Assembly: GCA_017625275.1 (NCBI GenBank)
Contig: JAGALI010000159.1
Coordinates: forward strand, 1-7,461
DNA length: 7,461 bases
From: Clostridia bacterium
GTDB taxonomy: Bacteria; Bacillota; Clostridia; Oscillospirales; CAG-272
Direction of reading: 5' to 3'
Part shown: positions 6,741 through 7,461 of the stretch, piece by piece
Numbering within the stretch: position 1 is the first letter of the stretch
Layout: each line of letters starts with the position of its first letter
The notes under the pieces: model-generated
Database searches by the model: none
What the model saw: the letters and a program-made list of their open reading frames with translations, nothing else
What the model was told of the DNA's origin: nothing
Made by a program: the position numbers and the translations under genes

Positions 6741-6744
6741 AAGC

Positions 6745-7242
6745 ATGGTAATTTTGGGAATAGACCCAGGACTTGCAATAGTCGGTTGGGGAGTGCTTGA
6801 GTGCGTAAAGGGACAATTTCGTGTAATGGGCTATGGCTCTATTCAAACCAAGGCAGGCTTACCCGTCGAGGATAGAATAAAGCAAATTTACGACTCGATG
6901 AACATAATTATTGATAAATATAAGCCCGAGGTTATGGCTATTGAGGAGCTTTTTTGGAACACCAACCAAAAGACGGGAATCAGCGTTGCCGAGGCAAGAG
7001 GAGTAATTCTTCTTTCGGCACATAACAAGGGGCTCCAAATAAATGAATATACACCACTACAGGTGAAGCAGGCTGTTGTTGGATATGGTAGGGCAGAGAA
7101 AAAGCAGGTAATCGCGATGGTAACCTCAATTCTAAAGCTTCCGAAGCCACCGAAGCCAGACGATACAGCTGACGCCTTGGCAATAGCAATCTGTCAAGGA
7201 CATGCAGGCTCAAGTGTGCTTGGTAAATACTATAAAATGTGA
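6745..7242 (+). CDS. ruvC: Crossover junction endodeoxyribonuclease RuvC
   Basis: RuvC is the dimeric Holliday junction resolvase that makes paired nicks in junctions held by RuvAB. From the ATG it has 165 residues, normal for the family. It begins MVILGIDPGLAIVGWGV. The acidic catalytic set of the RNase H-like fold is present: Asp7 in GIDPG, a Glu at 67/68 in AIEELFW, and Asp140 and Asp143 in PDDTADALAIAI. The conserved RGVILL (85-90) and the YTPLQVKQAVVGYGRAEKKQV stretch (from 102) are also seen. It has its own consensus promoter and is divergent from the operon carrying ruvA and ruvB, rather than joined to them. A methyltransferase gene follows after 10 bases. Confidence 0.98.
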   Translation: MVILGIDPGLAIVGWGVLECVKGQFRVMGYGSIQTKAGLPVEDRIKQIYDSMNIIIDKYKPEVMAIEELFWNTNQKTGISVAEARGVILLSAHNKGLQINEYTPLQVKQAVVGYGRAEKKQVIAMVTSILKLPKPPKPDDTADALAIAICQGHAGSSVLGKYYKM

Positions 7243-7252
7243 GGATTATAAA

Positions 7253-7461
7253 ATGTACATAGCAGAAAACTGGAAGGATTATGAGCTTCTTGATACCTCA
7301 GATGGCGAAAGACTAGAAAGATGGGGTAAATTTATCCTTATTCGTCCTGACCCACAGGTTATTTGGAAGGGCAAGCGTGAGCATAAGCTTTGGAAAAGCG
7401 CCGATGGAATTTATCGTCGCTCAAGCTCCGGTGGTGGCGCTTGGATAAAAAATGATGTTCC
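7253..7461 (+). CDS. Class I SAM-dependent methyltransferase, RlmI-like (N-terminal fragment, runs off window)
   Basis: The open frame continues to the window end, giving 69 complete codons. The N-terminus has the pattern WKDYELLDTSDGERLERWG (7-25), then ILIRPDPQVIW (28-38) and YRRSSSGGGAW (55-65). This is characteristic of a Firmicute branch of the COG1092-type methyltransferases related to the 23S rRNA cytosine methyltransferase RlmI. In that branch the SAM-binding Rossmann domain follows this segment, so it is not yet visible here. The start ATG (7253-7255) follows GAGGA at the ruvC stop, leaving a 10-base gap, so it is probably co-transcribed with ruvC. An rRNA target is inferred from family relationship only. 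Confidence 0.75.
   Translation, partial: MYIAENWKDYELLDTSDGERLERWGKFILIRPDPQVIWKGKREHKLWKSADGIYRRSSSGGGAWIKNDV

Noticed and set aside
6730..6744. TTG start for ruvC giving five extra residues
   Set aside because: The extra codons are the GGAGGAGGT ribosome binding site itself, and family members begin right at the M-x-ILGIDPG segment encoded from the ATG at 6745.
6563..6744. LexA/SOS box in the ruvC intergenic region
   Set aside because: Neither GAAC nor GTTC occurs here, so the Firmicute GAAC-N4-GTTC motif is absent.
6523..6846. 107-residue minus-strand open frame across the divergent promoter region
   Set aside because: It overlaps ruvC, the DUF951 gene and both promoters, has a low-complexity Tyr/Ile/Phe-rich composition from AT-rich DNA, and matches nothing recognisable.

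Overview
The window looks like a chromosomal segment of a spore-forming, fairly AT-rich Firmicute, most likely an anaerobic clostridial lineage. This is inferred from a GerA-type spore germination protein, a DUF951 protein, a YfhO-type membrane protein, strong AGGAGG-like ribosome binding sites and sigma-A-like promoters. It is ordinary chromosome rather than a mobile island: I see no transposase, integrase, phage gene, tRNA, rRNA or CRISPR array. No gene-free stretch reaches 300 bases; the longest is the 182-base divergent promoter region at 6563-6744.

Layout. At the left edge (1-196, + strand) is the C-terminal end of a GerA-family spore germination protein. It converges on a leftward gene cluster that fills 212-6562 on the minus strand. 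A perfect 13-bp palindrome with T-tracts on both sides (201-226) serves as a shared, bidirectional terminator. Read in its own direction, the cluster is: DUF951 small Cys protein, YfhO-family polytopic membrane protein, ruvA, ruvB, a trigger-factor homologue lacking the ribosome-binding domain, and a HAD-superfamily phosphatase. The first five genes overlap or are separated by at most 10 bases, so they are very probably one operon; a 54-base gap precedes the HAD gene. Rightward from 6745 come ruvC and then a partial class I SAM-dependent methyltransferase that runs off the window.

The divergent region 6563-6744 holds two readable promoters. The ruvC promoter (6685-6713) has perfect -35 and -10 hexamers, a 17-bp spacer and an extended -10. 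The opposing promoter (6608-6636) is TTGATT-N17-TAAAAT, also with TG before the -10.

Function. RuvA, RuvB and RuvC together form the Holliday junction branch-migration and resolution machinery. Here the resolvase gene is divergent from the motor genes, and ruvA/ruvB sit behind an envelope-protein gene and a DUF951 gene. The feature most worth a second look is the short trigger-factor homologue (323 residues), which starts at the linker into the FKBP domain and has a clean start with its own ribosome binding site inside ruvB. It therefore looks like a bona fide ribosome-free chaperone/PPIase rather than a broken gene. I found no clearly new biological system.
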